This document shows, in pieces, positions 53,603-62,702 of a stretch of 64,000 nt of DNA. The position numbers and the translations under genes are program-made. Under the pieces are notes generated by a model. The model searched no databases. It saw nothing but the letters and a program-made list of their open reading frames with translations, and was not told where the DNA came from. Origin of the DNA: Thalassospira sp. ER-Se-21-Dark (GTDB lineage Bacteria > Pseudomonadota > Alphaproteobacteria > Rhodospirillales > Thalassospiraceae); assembly GCF_017922435.1 (NCBI RefSeq), contig NZ_VDEZ01000003.1:186001-250000 (forward strand), in the 5' to 3' direction. Numbering within the stretch: the first letter of the stretch is position 1; each line of letters opens with the position of its first letter.

Positions 53603-54622
53603 TTACATGTCGGTACCAAACTCTTCACGAAGCGAGTTCAGTACTTCTTCGGTGTCACCACCGACTTCCTCAACAAGGCTTGCGCCAACGCCTTTGGAAG
53701 CTTCCTTGAAGACCGAACGTTGTTCGTCATTCAGACGGATCACTTCGATTTCCGGCTTGGCTTCCTTGATGCGTGCCAGGGCTTCGTCATTGGCCTTTTT
53801 CTGGGCTTCATAGATGAAGTCATCCAGTTCGGCCTTTACTTCCGCCAGCATCTCTTTGCGTTCATCCGACAGGCCGTCATAGAAGGCCGCGTTTGAAACC
53901 ACGGTGGTGGTGTATTGCTGCTGACCGGCATAAATCAGATGGTCGGTCACTTCGTAGAATTTGGCACTTTCAACGAAGAAGATCGGGTTGACCTGTGCGT
54001 CAATCACGCTGGTCTGAAGACCGGAATAAACTTCACCCCACGGCAGCGCGACCGGATCAGCACCGAAAGATTCATAAGTTTCGATCAGGATCGGCGAGGT
54101 CATGACACGGAATTTCACACCATCGAAATCAGCCGGCTTTTCGACCGGTTTCTTGGTGGTCCAGACCATTTCGCCTTCCGGGTACATGGTATAAAGCTTC
54201 AGCCCCTTGGACTCGAAGTCCTTGGACAGACCTTCGTAAATGGTCGGGCTCGAAGACAGAACCTTCTTGTTCACCTCGTTATCCTGCGACAGCAGGTAGG
54301 GAACACCAAAGACCTGAATTTCCGGAACGAAAGTCCCCAGGTGACCTGGCGATGCGTTCGAGAACTGAACAGCACCGGCTGCGGTCAGCTCGGTAATGTC
54401 GTTCTCGGTGCCAAGCTGGCCATAGGTGTAAATGGTCACATTTACGTCGCCATCGGTCTTTTCTTCGACCAGACGCTTGAATTCCTGAGCATAAAGGTCC
54501 TGAACATCACCCGGGCTTTCTTCGTGGGCGAATTTCCATTCCTCGGCGTGGGCAGCGGTCCCTGCGACGGCAAACAGTGCCGCCGCCGATAGGGTCGCTT
54601 TAAGGAGTTTGTTCAGACTCAT
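53603..54622 (-). CDS. uehA: TRAP transporter substrate-binding protein for ectoines
   Basis: A DctP-type periplasmic binding protein of 339 residues. The signal peptide is MSLNKLLKATLSAAALFAVAGTAAHA. Mature motifs include EEWKFAHEESPGDVQDLYAQEFKRLVEEKTDG, VPYLLSQDNEV and VKFRVMTSPILIETYESFGADPVALPWGEVYSGLQTSVIDAQVNP. It captures ectoine or hydroxyectoine for UehBC; the assignment rests on the enuR/eut/doe neighbourhood. It is divergent from enuR, whereas uehBC follow enuR. GGGAG lies upstream of 54622. Confidence 0.9.
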   Translation of the reverse strand: MSLNKLLKATLSAAALFAVAGTAAHAEEWKFAHEESPGDVQDLYAQEFKRLVEEKTDGDVNVTIYTYGQLGTENDITELTAAGAVQFSNASPGHLGTFVPEIQVFGVPYLLSQDNEVNKKVLSSSPTIYEGLSKDFESKGLKLYTMYPEGEMVWTTKKPVEKPADFDGVKFRVMTSPILIETYESFGADPVALPWGEVYSGLQTSVIDAQVNPIFFVESAKFYEVTDHLIYAGQQQYTTTVVSNAAFYDGLSDERKEMLAEVKAELDDFIYEAQKKANDEALARIKEAKPEIEVIRLNDEQRSVFKEASKGVGASLVEEVGGDTEEVLNSLREEFGTDM

Positions 54623-54760
54623 ATCGAAGTCTCCCGTGTTATCGCGCTCAACGATCGGCGCCAACGCTTATGAAGGCACTCGGATCGGAACGCTTGATTT
54701 CAACATCATTGTGATGAACGCCCAAAGTTTTGAAATGTTCCTGCATCAGGTCAATGTTAG

Positions 54761-54778
54761 TTTTGTCTCATGACAAAT
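54761..54778. promoter_or_regulatory. Candidate EnuR operator, upstream copy
   Basis: TTTTGT-CTCATG-ACAAAT at 54761-54778, between uehA and enuR. It matches, with few differences, the dyad at 56249-56266 on the other side of enuR. Shared core TTTTGT-N2-CATG-ACAAA. Confidence 0.6.
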
Positions 54779-54850
54779 TAGTCCGAACACCTACACAGAA
54801 CCCGCCTGTCATGTTAGGGTCGCGAAAACGGCAGGGATGGAAATACAATC

Positions 54851-56248
54851 ATGTGGTTACCTGAAATCGACCTCAGCGGCGAAACAGGTCCGAAATACAA
54901 GAAACTGGTCGAGGCGATCATCACCGACATCGAGTCAGGGCGATTGCGCCACGATGTCCGGATGCCAACACATCGTGAACTGGCCTATCGCCTGAAAGTC
55001 AGCGTCCAGACCGTCAGTGCGGCCTACAAGGAAGTCGAACGCCAAGGCTATCTGCGCTCCGAACGGCGGCGCGGCACCTTTGTACAGGCCCGCCTGACCG
55101 ACCGGGCATCGTCCTTTATCCTCGATAGTCGCCAACCCGATCTGGTTGATCTTTCAATCGTGCGCGCGGCCTATACCGATTTTCACAATGATCTGTCGCG
55201 CCAGATGCACGCCAAACTGGCCGAAGAACCCCACCACGGCTGGATGGAAAGCTGCCGGCCGGTTGCCGGGTTTGATTATCACCGCGACATCGGGCGCAAC
55301 TGGCTTTCCGGCATGGGGGTCGATGTTGAAATCCCCAACCTTCTGATCACCAATGGCGCGGCACAAGGCGTCTTTACCGCCCTTTCCACCGTCATTCAGC
55401 CCGATGACGTCGTCCTGACCGAAAGCCTGACCGATCATGGCGTGATCGGCTCGGCCAGCATCCTGCGGTTCAAGCTGGGCGCGCTGCCCACCGATGATGA
55501 AGGCATCCTGCCCGACGCCTTTGAGCAACAATGCCGCACGCGCCAAATCCGGGCCCTTGTCGTCACCCCGATCTTTACCAATCCGACCAACTGCCTGATG
55601 GGGTTGGAACGGCGCAAACGCATCGCCGAAATTGCCGAACATTACGGCGTCTACGTCATCGAGGACGATGTCTATCGCCCGCTGCTCGAAGAAAACCTGC
55701 CGCCAATCACAAGCTTTTTGCCCAAGCTTGGCTTTCATGTCTCAAGCCTGACCAAGGCGGTTATGCCGGGCCTTCGAACCGGCTTTCTGGCTGTTCCCGC
55801 GCATTTGTCGATTCGTGCCAGCAGTGTTTTGCGCGTCACCGGATGGATGGGGACTCCATTGATGGCAGAGATCGGCGCGCGCTGGATTGCCGATGGCACG
55901 GTCGATCAGGCCGTAACGGTGCAACGTGCGCTGATGCGTGAACGCCAGGCACTTGTTGCCGATATTCTCGGCGATGCGGTTGTGCGTCATCACCCGACAT
56001 CGCTGTCGGCCTGGGTGCGCATTCCCGAACATTGGCAGGAAGAATGGTTTGCCTCCGAACTGCGCAAAAACGGCGTAGCTGTCACGATTTCCGACCCGTT
56101 CATGACCGTTAAGGTGCCCCGGCCAAACGCCATGCGGATCTGTCTTGGCGGTGCCCCGGATACGCCAACGGTTCAGCATGCCCTGATCCAAATTCGCCAT
56201 ACCATGGATCAAATGCCCGGCGTTCACGCCTTCGATGTGATGTATTGA
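54851..56248 (+). CDS. enuR: MocR/GntR-type regulator of ectoine catabolism
   Basis: A 465-residue MocR protein. The N-terminal GntR winged helix (residues 10-80: KKLVEAIITDIESGRLRHDVRMPTHRELAYRLKVS) is fused to an aminotransferase fold. The PLP lysine in SSLTKAVMPGLRTG is residue 302 here, and I recall Lys302 as the PLP lysine of characterised EnuR. In Ruegeria, EnuR represses uptake and catabolic genes until an intermediate such as alpha-ADABA or DABA binds. The gene lies between uehA and uehBC, with dyads on both sides. Confidence 0.93.
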   Translation: MWLPEIDLSGETGPKYKKLVEAIITDIESGRLRHDVRMPTHRELAYRLKVSVQTVSAAYKEVERQGYLRSERRRGTFVQARLTDRASSFILDSRQPDLVDLSIVRAAYTDFHNDLSRQMHAKLAEEPHHGWMESCRPVAGFDYHRDIGRNWLSGMGVDVEIPNLLITNGAAQGVFTALSTVIQPDDVVLTESLTDHGVIGSASILRFKLGALPTDDEGILPDAFEQQCRTRQIRALVVTPIFTNPTNCLMGLERRKRIAEIAEHYGVYVIEDDVYRPLLEENLPPITSFLPKLGFHVSSLTKAVMPGLRTGFLAVPAHLSIRASSVLRVTGWMGTPLMAEIGARWIADGTVDQAVTVQRALMRERQALVADILGDAVVRHHPTSLSAWVRIPEHWQEEWFASELRKNGVAVTISDPFMTVKVPRPNAMRICLGGAPDTPTVQHALIQIRHTMDQMPGVHAFDVMY

Positions 56249-56266
56249 TTTTGTGTCATGACAAAA
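56249..56266. promoter_or_regulatory. Candidate EnuR operator, downstream copy
   Basis: TTTTGT-GTCATG-ACAAAA at 56249-56266 lies directly after the enuR stop and upstream of uehB. It shares its core with the dyad at 54761. It would control uehB-doeB if a promoter is nearby. Confidence 0.6.
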
Positions 56267-56402
56267 ATCTGATTGAACCATCACAAAGCGTTTTTATTCT
56301 GACTGAACCGGCGTGAAGCGAACGACAATCCGTGTGGGAGGGAACCAACATCCGCACACAGCGTTCCACAAAAATGTCTCGCACACGCATCAAGGAGGTT
56401 CT

Positions 56403-56987
56403 ATGTCAGGTGCAAACGGGGAGGCCCCCGCTCCAAGTGGCGGGGCGTTGGGGATTTTAAGAAAACTCGACCACGGCTTGTCCGTCGTCGAACGACAGCT
56501 CCTCGGATGGAGCATCATCATCATGGCGGTGAACACCGTCGCCAATGTGATCATGCGCCTGGGGTTCAGTTCGAGCATCTTCTTTTCCGAAGAGCTCAAT
56601 CAGTTTCTGATCATTCTTGTGACATTTGTCGGCATCAGCGAGGCCGCTCGCATGGGGCGCCATATCCGCATGTCGGCCTTTACCGATATGTTGGGCCCGC
56701 GCGCCAGCAAGGTCATGATGATCATCATCACGCTTGGAACCGCCTGCCTGTTGTTCCTTCTGGCCTGGTATTCGATTGATTATGTTTCGTCGCTGATCAC
56801 TTCGAACCGGCTGACCCCGGCCTTGCGTATCCCCTATTACCTGACCGTTCTGATCGTGCCGTTTGGCCTGTGCGTAACCGGCATCCAGTTTGTTCTGGCA
56901 GCGTTGACCAACATCCTCAAACCGGGGACGCACCTGTCCTATCAGGTCGAGGATACGTTTGACGACGCCGACGAGCATCATCTGTAA
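56403..56987 (+). CDS. uehB: TRAP transporter small membrane subunit (DctQ)
   Basis: A 194-residue integral membrane protein with four helices. The family motif FFSEELNQFLIILVTFVGISEAARMGRHIRMSAF lies in the second half. The start ATG 56403 has AAGGAGG directly upstream. It forms the small subunit of the ectoine TRAP system with UehC. The extended N-terminus (about 30 residues) before it is not supported. Confidence 0.92.
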   Translation: MSGANGEAPAPSGGALGILRKLDHGLSVVERQLLGWSIIIMAVNTVANVIMRLGFSSSIFFSEELNQFLIILVTFVGISEAARMGRHIRMSAFTDMLGPRASKVMMIIITLGTACLLFLLAWYSIDYVSSLITSNRLTPALRIPYYLTVLIVPFGLCVTGIQFVLAALTNILKPGTHLSYQVEDTFDDADEHHL

Positions 56988-57001
56988 GGGGGAATGGAAA
57001 A

Positions 57002-58285
57002 ATGGATTTAGGAACAACAATCCTTCTGGTGATGCTGGGGCTTCTGGTGCTGGGCTTCCCGATGATGGTGCCGCTGGCAACCGCCAGCGTGGTCGCCTTC
57101 ATGTTTTACATGCCCATTCCCGAACGCATCCTGATTCAGCAGATGGTCACGGGCATCTCGCCGGTCGCCCTGATCGCGGTGCCGATGTTTATCTTTGCCG
57201 CCGATATCGTGACAAAGGGACATACGGCCAACCGGCTGATTGACCTTGCCATGACCTTTGTCGGCCATGTGCGCGGCGGCCTTGCGGTTACCACAGCCCT
57301 TGGTTGCACCATGTTTGGCGCGGTATCGGGCTCGACCCAGGCGACTGTGGTGGCCATGGGCGGCCCGCTGCGCCCCAAGATGCTCAAGGCCGGCTACGAA
57401 GACAAATTCGCCATGGCGCTGATCATCAATGCCAGTGACATCGCGTTTCTGATCCCGCCATCAATCGGCATGATTGTGTTTGGCGTGGTGGGCAAAGTCT
57501 CGATCGGCGAACTGTTTCTGGCCGGTATCGGCCCGGGCATTCTCATTCTGATCATGTTCTCGGCCTACTGCATGTACTACGCCAAAAAGAACGACATTCC
57601 GACCATCCCACGCATGACCTGGGCTGAACGCGGCAAGGCCGTAATCAATGCCGGTCCGGCCATCATGTTCCCGGTTCTGATCGTCGGCGGCATCTATCTG
57701 GGGTGGGTCAGCCCGACCGAGGTTGCGGCTGTTGCCGTGGTCTATGCCATCATCCTTGAAGTGCTGATCTTCAAGTCGGTGAAATGGTCCGAGTTGCTGG
57801 CGATTGCCCGTTCAACCGGTCTGATCACGGCGGTCGTGTTCATTCTGGTCGGCGCGGGCACGACATTCTCGTTCGTGATTTCCTTTGCCCAGATCCCGCA
57901 ACACGTGATTGGCGCATTGGGCCTTGAAGGGGCGAACTCCTATGTCATTCTGGCCGCGATCTGCATTGCCTTCTTCATTGGCTGCATGTTCGTTGACCCG
58001 ATTGTTGTCATTCTGGTCCTGACCCCGATCTTCATGCCGCTTGTCAATGCGGCGGGGCTCGACCCGGTGCTTGTCGGTACGCTGGTCACACTTCAGGTTG
58101 CCATTGGCTCTGCCACGCCACCGTTCGGGTGTGACATCTTTACAGCCATCGCAATCTTCAGGCGACCCTATGCCGAGGTGATCAGTGGAACACCGCCCTT
58201 CATCATCATGCTGCTGCTTGCGGCCGTGATCTTGATCTTTGTTCCGCAGATCGCCCTGTTCCTGCCAGAACTTGCCTTCCGCTGA
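57002..58285 (+). CDS. uehC: TRAP transporter large membrane subunit (DctM)
   Basis: A 427-residue membrane transporter subunit with twelve or so helices. Typical motifs are GCTMFGAVSGSTQATVVAMG and IINASDIAFLIPPSIGMIVFGVVG. CMFVDPIVVILVLTPIFMPLV also matches DctM. It is 14 bp after uehB. It forms the Na+/H+-driven import channel. Confidence 0.94.
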   Translation: MDLGTTILLVMLGLLVLGFPMMVPLATASVVAFMFYMPIPERILIQQMVTGISPVALIAVPMFIFAADIVTKGHTANRLIDLAMTFVGHVRGGLAVTTALGCTMFGAVSGSTQATVVAMGGPLRPKMLKAGYEDKFAMALIINASDIAFLIPPSIGMIVFGVVGKVSIGELFLAGIGPGILILIMFSAYCMYYAKKNDIPTIPRMTWAERGKAVINAGPAIMFPVLIVGGIYLGWVSPTEVAAVAVVYAIILEVLIFKSVKWSELLAIARSTGLITAVVFILVGAGTTFSFVISFAQIPQHVIGALGLEGANSYVILAAICIAFFIGCMFVDPIVVILVLTPIFMPLVNAAGLDPVLVGTLVTLQVAIGSATPPFGCDIFTAIAIFRRPYAEVISGTPPFIIMLLLAAVILIFVPQIALFLPELAFR

Positions 58286-58344
58286 TCAAGTTCTGGCCCG
58301 TAAATTCCGGCTGCGACCGGAAGCATATTTGAAAATTTGAAACT

Positions 58345-58374
58345 GGGTCGTCCTGATATCACTCAGGACGGCCC
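58345..58374 (+). other. Intercistronic hairpin between uehC and eutA
   Basis: GGGTCGTCCTGA (58345-58356) pairs with TCAGGACGGCCC (58363-58374) with a 6-nt loop and one G.U pair. It lies 16 bp before the eutA start, with no T-run, so it could be an RNA processing or stability element rather than a terminator. Confidence 0.5.
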
Positions 58375-58390
58375 GCTTCTGGAGTTCAGG

Positions 58391-59194
58391 ATGATTTCCG
58401 TATCCCGTGCGGTTACGCCAGAGCCGGCAGACGTGCCCTATTCCCCTGATCCGGTCGGACCGGCGGGGCGGATTGGCCTGATCACGCTGGCAACCGACTT
58501 TAATAGCGAGGATGACCTGCGCGCCATCCTGCCAGACGACGTACGCCTGTTCACCACCCGCATTGAAAACGCCAACCCGGTCACGGTCGCAAACCTGCAA
58601 TCGATGGCGGCCGATCTGCCACGCGCAGCCAAAACGCTGTTGCCGGGGTACGGCGTTGATGTTGCCATTTTCGGCTGCACATCGGGCACCGCCGTGACCG
58701 GGTCGGACAAAATCGCCGAACTGATCAATCAAGGCATGCCCGGCACCAAGGTCACCAATCCGCTTCTGGCCAGTGAACTTGCCCTGCGTGCGATCGGTGC
58801 GCAAAAAATTGCCATCCTGACCCCGTATCTTGCCGATGTAACCCAGTCGGTTGCCGACGGTTTTCACCAGCGCGGGTTTGATGTTACCCGTGTGATGGGC
58901 TTTGGTCTTGATAACGACTTTGACATGACCGCCCTGCCGCCCAAGGCGCTGCTCGAAGGTGCGCTTAAGGTCGATACGCCTGATGCCGATGCGGTGTTTA
59001 TTTCCTGCACCGCGATCCGGTCGGCTGAAATCATTGCTGAGGCCGAACGTCAGCTCAAAAAGCCGGTCATCACCAGCAATCAGGCCCTGATCTGGCACGC
59101 CTTGAACCTGATTGGGTACAAAAATCCGATCACAGGGTTCGGAACCCTGTTTGATCATGCCCCGCAACCAACGAACCAAGTCGAGGCCCCATGA
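58391..59194 (+). CDS. eutA: Ectoine utilisation protein EutA (Asp/Glu racemase superfamily)
   Basis: A 267-residue protein. Two catalytic cysteines of the Asp/Glu racemase/maleate isomerase fold are in FGCTSGTAV and FISCTAIRSAE. In ectoine clusters EutA is thought, with EutB and EutC, to convert 5-hydroxyectoine into ectoine; the exact step is not settled. ATG 58391 has GGAG 6 nt upstream. The next gene overlaps by 4 bp (ATGA). Confidence 0.88.
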   Translation: MISVSRAVTPEPADVPYSPDPVGPAGRIGLITLATDFNSEDDLRAILPDDVRLFTTRIENANPVTVANLQSMAADLPRAAKTLLPGYGVDVAIFGCTSGTAVTGSDKIAELINQGMPGTKVTNPLLASELALRAIGAQKIAILTPYLADVTQSVADGFHQRGFDVTRVMGFGLDNDFDMTALPPKALLEGALKVDTPDADAVFISCTAIRSAEIIAEAERQLKKPVITSNQALIWHALNLIGYKNPITGFGTLFDHAPQPTNQVEAP

Positions 59195-60180
59195 AAGACC
59201 CCATCACATTTGCTGATGTTCTTTCTGCCCGCAAAACCATTGCGGGTCATGTGATCCACACACCCTTGCGCCCGTCTGCCGCCCTGTCTGATCGTATCGG
59301 AAGCCCGGTCTGGCTGAAATGCGAACAACAACAATATACCGGCAGCTTCAAGCTGCGCGGTGCCGCCAACGCGGTGCTGCGCCTCCGTGACGAGGAAAAG
59401 GCCAAGGGTGTCGTTGGCGTATCAACAGGCAACTATGGCCGGGCACTGGCCTTTGCCGCACGCAATGCCGGGGTGAAATCAATCATTTGCATGTCCGAAC
59501 TGGTGCCGCAAAACAAGGTTGATGGCATCCGGGCACTCGGTGCCGAAGTCCGCATCATCGGCCAGTCACAGGACGAAGCCCAACACGAAGTCGACCGGCT
59601 GGTCGAACAGGATGGCATGATCATGTTGCCGCCCTTTGACCATGCCGATGTCATTGCCGGCCAAGGCACCCTTGGCCTTGAAATCGTCGAAGCCCTTCCC
59701 GACGTGGATACCTTGCTGGTCCCGCTGTCGGGCGGCGGGTTGCTTGCCGGTGTGGCGCTGGTCGCCAAATCTGTCAATCCGATGATCCGGGTTGTTGGCA
59801 TCACCATGGAACGGGGCTGCGCGATGATCACAAGCCTTCAGGAAGGCAAACCGACGTCGGTCAAGGAATTGCCGACACTGGCCGACAGCCTCGGCGGCGG
59901 CATTGGTGAAAACAACCAGTACACGTTTGATATGTGCGGCGATCTGACCGACGACTTCGTGCTGGTCAACGAAGCCCAGATCGCCGATGGCATCCGCGCT
60001 GCCTACCATGATGACCAACAGGTCGTCGAAGGTGCCGGTGCCGTGGGCATTGCCGCCCTGCGTGCCGGTCTGGTCGATAATCCCGGCCGCACGGTCGTGC
60101 TGACGACGGGCTGCAATATCGACATGGACCTGCACAAACGCATTGTTGGCGGCGAAGACGTCGACCTGATGGCGGAGTAA
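59191..60180 (+). CDS. eutB: Ectoine utilisation protein EutB (threonine dehydratase-like)
   Basis: A PLP-dependent fold type II enzyme of 329 residues. The PLP Lys is in YTGSFKLRGAANAV (Lys54). The GIG motif and PLSGGGLLAGVALVAKSVNP match serine/threonine dehydratases. It is thought to be part of hydroxyectoine processing. Its first codon overlaps the eutA stop. Confidence 0.9.
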   Translation: MKDPITFADVLSARKTIAGHVIHTPLRPSAALSDRIGSPVWLKCEQQQYTGSFKLRGAANAVLRLRDEEKAKGVVGVSTGNYGRALAFAARNAGVKSIICMSELVPQNKVDGIRALGAEVRIIGQSQDEAQHEVDRLVEQDGMIMLPPFDHADVIAGQGTLGLEIVEALPDVDTLLVPLSGGGLLAGVALVAKSVNPMIRVVGITMERGCAMITSLQEGKPTSVKELPTLADSLGGGIGENNQYTFDMCGDLTDDFVLVNEAQIADGIRAAYHDDQQVVEGAGAVGIAALRAGLVDNPGRTVVLTTGCNIDMDLHKRIVGGEDVDLMAE

Positions 60181-60186
60181 CAAACC

Positions 60187-61179
60187 ATGCCGACAATCAG
60201 AATTCTGACCGAAACCGACCTGCGCAAGGTCATTGATCTCGATATGGATGCCATCAACTGTGTCGAAGGCGCGTTCAAGGCGCTTGCGACACAGGATGTC
60301 CGCATGCCGCCGATCCTGCGTCTGGATATTGACGAGTTTAATGGCGAGGTCGATGTCAAAACCGCCTATGTGCCGGGCATTGACAGCTTTGCCATCAAAA
60401 TCAGCCCGGGCTTCTTTGACAATCCAAAACTCGGCCTGCCATCGGTCAATGGCCTGATGAACCTGTTTTCATCGAAAACCGGCCTGCTGGAGGCCGTCTT
60501 GCTCGATAACGGCTATCTGACCGATGTCCGCACCGCCGCCGCCGGTGGTGTGGCGGCCAAACATCTGGCCCGCGAAGATGCCAAACATGCCGCCATCTTT
60601 GGCGCCGGCGTGCAGGCACAGTTGCAGCTGAAGGCACTTACACTGGTGCGCGACATCACCTCGGCCACCATTTGGGCGCGCGATCTTGGCAAGGCCGAAG
60701 CCTGCGCGAAAAAGGCATCGCTTGAACTGGGCATTCCGGTGACCGCCACAACGGATGGCAAGGACGCCGCACGCAACGCGGACATCATCGTCACCACGAC
60801 GCCTGCGCGCGAACCGGTTCTGATGGCCGATTGGGTCAAACCCGGAACGCATGTGACCGCGATGGGGTCCGATGCCGAACACAAAAACGAAATTGATCCT
60901 GCCCTGATCGGGCAGACCGACCTTTATGTCAGCGACAGTCAGGCACAGACACGCATCCTTGGCGAACTGCATCACGCCATTGATGCCGGTGTGGTGTCCT
61001 CTGACGCAACATTCCCCGAACTCGGCCAAATCATTGCCCAATCCTTGACCGGCAGGACAAGTGCGGGTCAGACTACGGTCTGTGATTTGACCGGAACCGG
61101 TGTGCAAGACACCGCAATCGCCACCCTCGCCCGCAGCCGCTGCGAAGCAGCATCTGCCGGAACCGAGGTCATCTCGTAA
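60187..61179 (+). CDS. eutC: Ectoine utilisation protein EutC (ornithine cyclodeaminase/mu-crystallin)
   Basis: A 330-residue NAD(P)-binding enzyme. It has the Rossmann motif AAIFGAGVQAQLQLKALTLVRDI, EAVLLDNGYLTDVRTAAAGGVAAKHLA and PGTHVTAMGSDAEHKNEID. It is placed 6 bp after eutB. Likely acts in hydroxyectoine reduction or dehydration with EutA and EutB. The gene is followed by an unusual nested inverted repeat (61204-61470) rather than directly by doeA. Confidence 0.9.
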   Translation: MPTIRILTETDLRKVIDLDMDAINCVEGAFKALATQDVRMPPILRLDIDEFNGEVDVKTAYVPGIDSFAIKISPGFFDNPKLGLPSVNGLMNLFSSKTGLLEAVLLDNGYLTDVRTAAAGGVAAKHLAREDAKHAAIFGAGVQAQLQLKALTLVRDITSATIWARDLGKAEACAKKASLELGIPVTATTDGKDAARNADIIVTTTPAREPVLMADWVKPGTHVTAMGSDAEHKNEIDPALIGQTDLYVSDSQAQTRILGELHHAIDAGVVSSDATFPELGQIIAQSLTGRTSAGQTTVCDLTGTGVQDTAIATLARSRCEAASAGTEVIS

Positions 61180-61203
61180 CAACAAAAGGAAAATGGGTCA
61201 GCG

Positions 61204-61470
61204 GAGGACCTAGACCCACTAATATGATGATAATGGCAACCGTTAGGGTTGCGAAATACGAGGAAAACTCCGCAGTGCGGGTAGGCTACCCGAACAAGGA
61301 GTTTAACGCTGGAGTTCGCAACCCTAACGGTTGTCCTCCGGATTGGTCGAATTTGCACGGGCTAGTTTGTCGCAAAGCTTTGAAAGATAATGATCTTCCT
61401 GCTGCTTTGCTTCGCCTATCCGCACAAATTCGACCAACCATTGTCGTCATATTAGTGGGCCTAGGTCCTC
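61204..61470. repeat. Nested inverted-repeat element between eutC and doeA
   Basis: Outer arms 61204-61236 and 61438-61470 are 33-bp inverted repeats with three differences; as plus-strand RNA two of these become G.U pairs. Inside are two further hairpins. Stem 1 (61237-61255 with 61315-61333) is 19 bp and perfect, and holds AAACTCC/GGAGTTT and CGGGTA/TACCCG substems. Stem 2 (61343-61355 with 61425-61437) is 13 bp and perfect, and holds GCAAAGC/GCTTTGC and AAGAT/ATCTT substems. The whole element is 267 bp. There is no transposase or RT, and no target-site duplication is visible. A palindromic mobile repeat and a structured RNA are both possible. Confidence 0.75.
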
Positions 61471-61498
61471 AACCCCCGCCTTTATCTGGAGGCCTGCG

Positions 61499-62680
61499 AT
61501 GAGCCAGGTAGAATTGAATTTCACGCGTGAGGAATATGCCGAGCGCCTGGAGAAAACCAAAAAAGCCATGGTGGAAAAGGGGCTCGATCTTTTGATCGTG
61601 ACCGATCCGTCAAATATGGCCTGGCTGACCGGCTATGACGGCTGGTCGTTCTATGTCCATCAATGCGTACTGGTTCCAATCGAAGACGACCCGATCTGGT
61701 TCGGGCGTTCGCAGGATGCCAACGGGGCAAAACGCACGGTCTATATGCCGCATGACCGCATCATTCCCTATGCGGATTACTATGTGCAATCGACCACCCA
61801 TCACCCGATGGACTACCTTGCCGAGGTGATTGAATATCGCGGCTGGGCATCGCGCCGTATCGGTGTGGAAATGGACAACTACTATTTCTCCGCCAAGGCT
61901 TTCCTGCAACTCCAGACCCATCTGCCAAACGCCAAGTTTTCCGATGCTACGGCCCTTGTGAACTGGCAGCGCGCGGTCAAATCCGAGACCGAGATTTTCT
62001 ATATGCGGCAAGCCGCCCGCATTGTTGAAAACATGCATGAACGCATTTTCGAAATCGTCGAACCGGGTATGAAAAAGAACGAACTGGTTGCGGAAATCTT
62101 CCGTACCGGGATCGCCGGTGTTGACGGCATTGGTGGCGACTATCCGGCGATTGTGCCGCTTCTGCCATCGGGCCCGGATGCTGGTGCACCGCATCTGACC
62201 TGGGATGAAAAACCCGTTCCGGGCAATGCCGGCACCTTCTTTGAAATTGCCGGCTGTTACCGCCGCTATCATGCGCCGCTGTCGCGCACGATTTTCCTTG
62301 GTGAACCCGATCAACGTTTCCTTGATGCCGAAAGTGCCCTGATCGAAGGCCTTCAGGCCGGGCTTGAAGCCGCCAAACCGGGCAATGTCTGCGAAGATAT
62401 CGCCATTGCCTTCTTTGGGGTCTTGCAGAAATTCGGCATCGAAAAAGACAGCCGCTGTGGCTATCCGATCGGGCTTTCCTATCCGCCGGACTGGGGCGAA
62501 CGCACCATGAGTTTGCGCCCCGGTGACCGCACCGTTCTTGAACCGGGCATGACCTTCCACTTCATGCCGGGCCTGTGGTTCGATGACTGGGGGATCGAGA
62601 TCACTGAAAGCATGATGATCACCGAAACCGGGTCGAAAACCCTGACCAGCTATCCACGACAGCTGTTTGTCAAAAACTGA
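61499..62680 (+). CDS. doeA: Ectoine hydrolase DoeA
   Basis: Opens the ectoine ring to N-alpha/N-gamma-acetyl-L-2,4-diaminobutyrate. The 393 residues form a creatinase-type N-domain and an M24 pita-bread domain (PSGPDAGAPHLTWDEKPVPGNAGTFFEIAGCYRRYHAPLSRT). Several canonical metal ligands of M24 peptidases appear altered, as expected for this non-peptidase branch. Start ATG 61499 has GGAGG upstream. It is part of the ueh-eut-doe operon, separated from eutC by the 267-bp element. Confidence 0.93.
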   Translation: MSQVELNFTREEYAERLEKTKKAMVEKGLDLLIVTDPSNMAWLTGYDGWSFYVHQCVLVPIEDDPIWFGRSQDANGAKRTVYMPHDRIIPYADYYVQSTTHHPMDYLAEVIEYRGWASRRIGVEMDNYYFSAKAFLQLQTHLPNAKFSDATALVNWQRAVKSETEIFYMRQAARIVENMHERIFEIVEPGMKKNELVAEIFRTGIAGVDGIGGDYPAIVPLLPSGPDAGAPHLTWDEKPVPGNAGTFFEIAGCYRRYHAPLSRTIFLGEPDQRFLDAESALIEGLQAGLEAAKPGNVCEDIAIAFFGVLQKFGIEKDSRCGYPIGLSYPPDWGERTMSLRPGDRTVLEPGMTFHFMPGLWFDDWGIEITESMMITETGSKTLTSYPRQLFVKN

Positions 62681-62702
62681 CCCTGAAAAACCGTTCCGCA
62701 CG

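Noticed and set aside
58337..58390. Extension of eutA upstream to 58337
   Set aside because: The extension covers the uehC-eutA hairpin and lacks a RBS; ATG 58391 has GGAG at correct spacing.
61190..61485. Insertion-sequence or retron at the nested repeat
   Set aside because: No transposase or reverse transcriptase, and no target-site duplication could be seen.
61224..61502. 92-residue plus-strand frame inside the nested repeat
   Set aside because: Its amino acid pattern repeats on the opposite strand because the DNA is palindromic (TVRVA and NPNGC on both strands). No RBS and no family.
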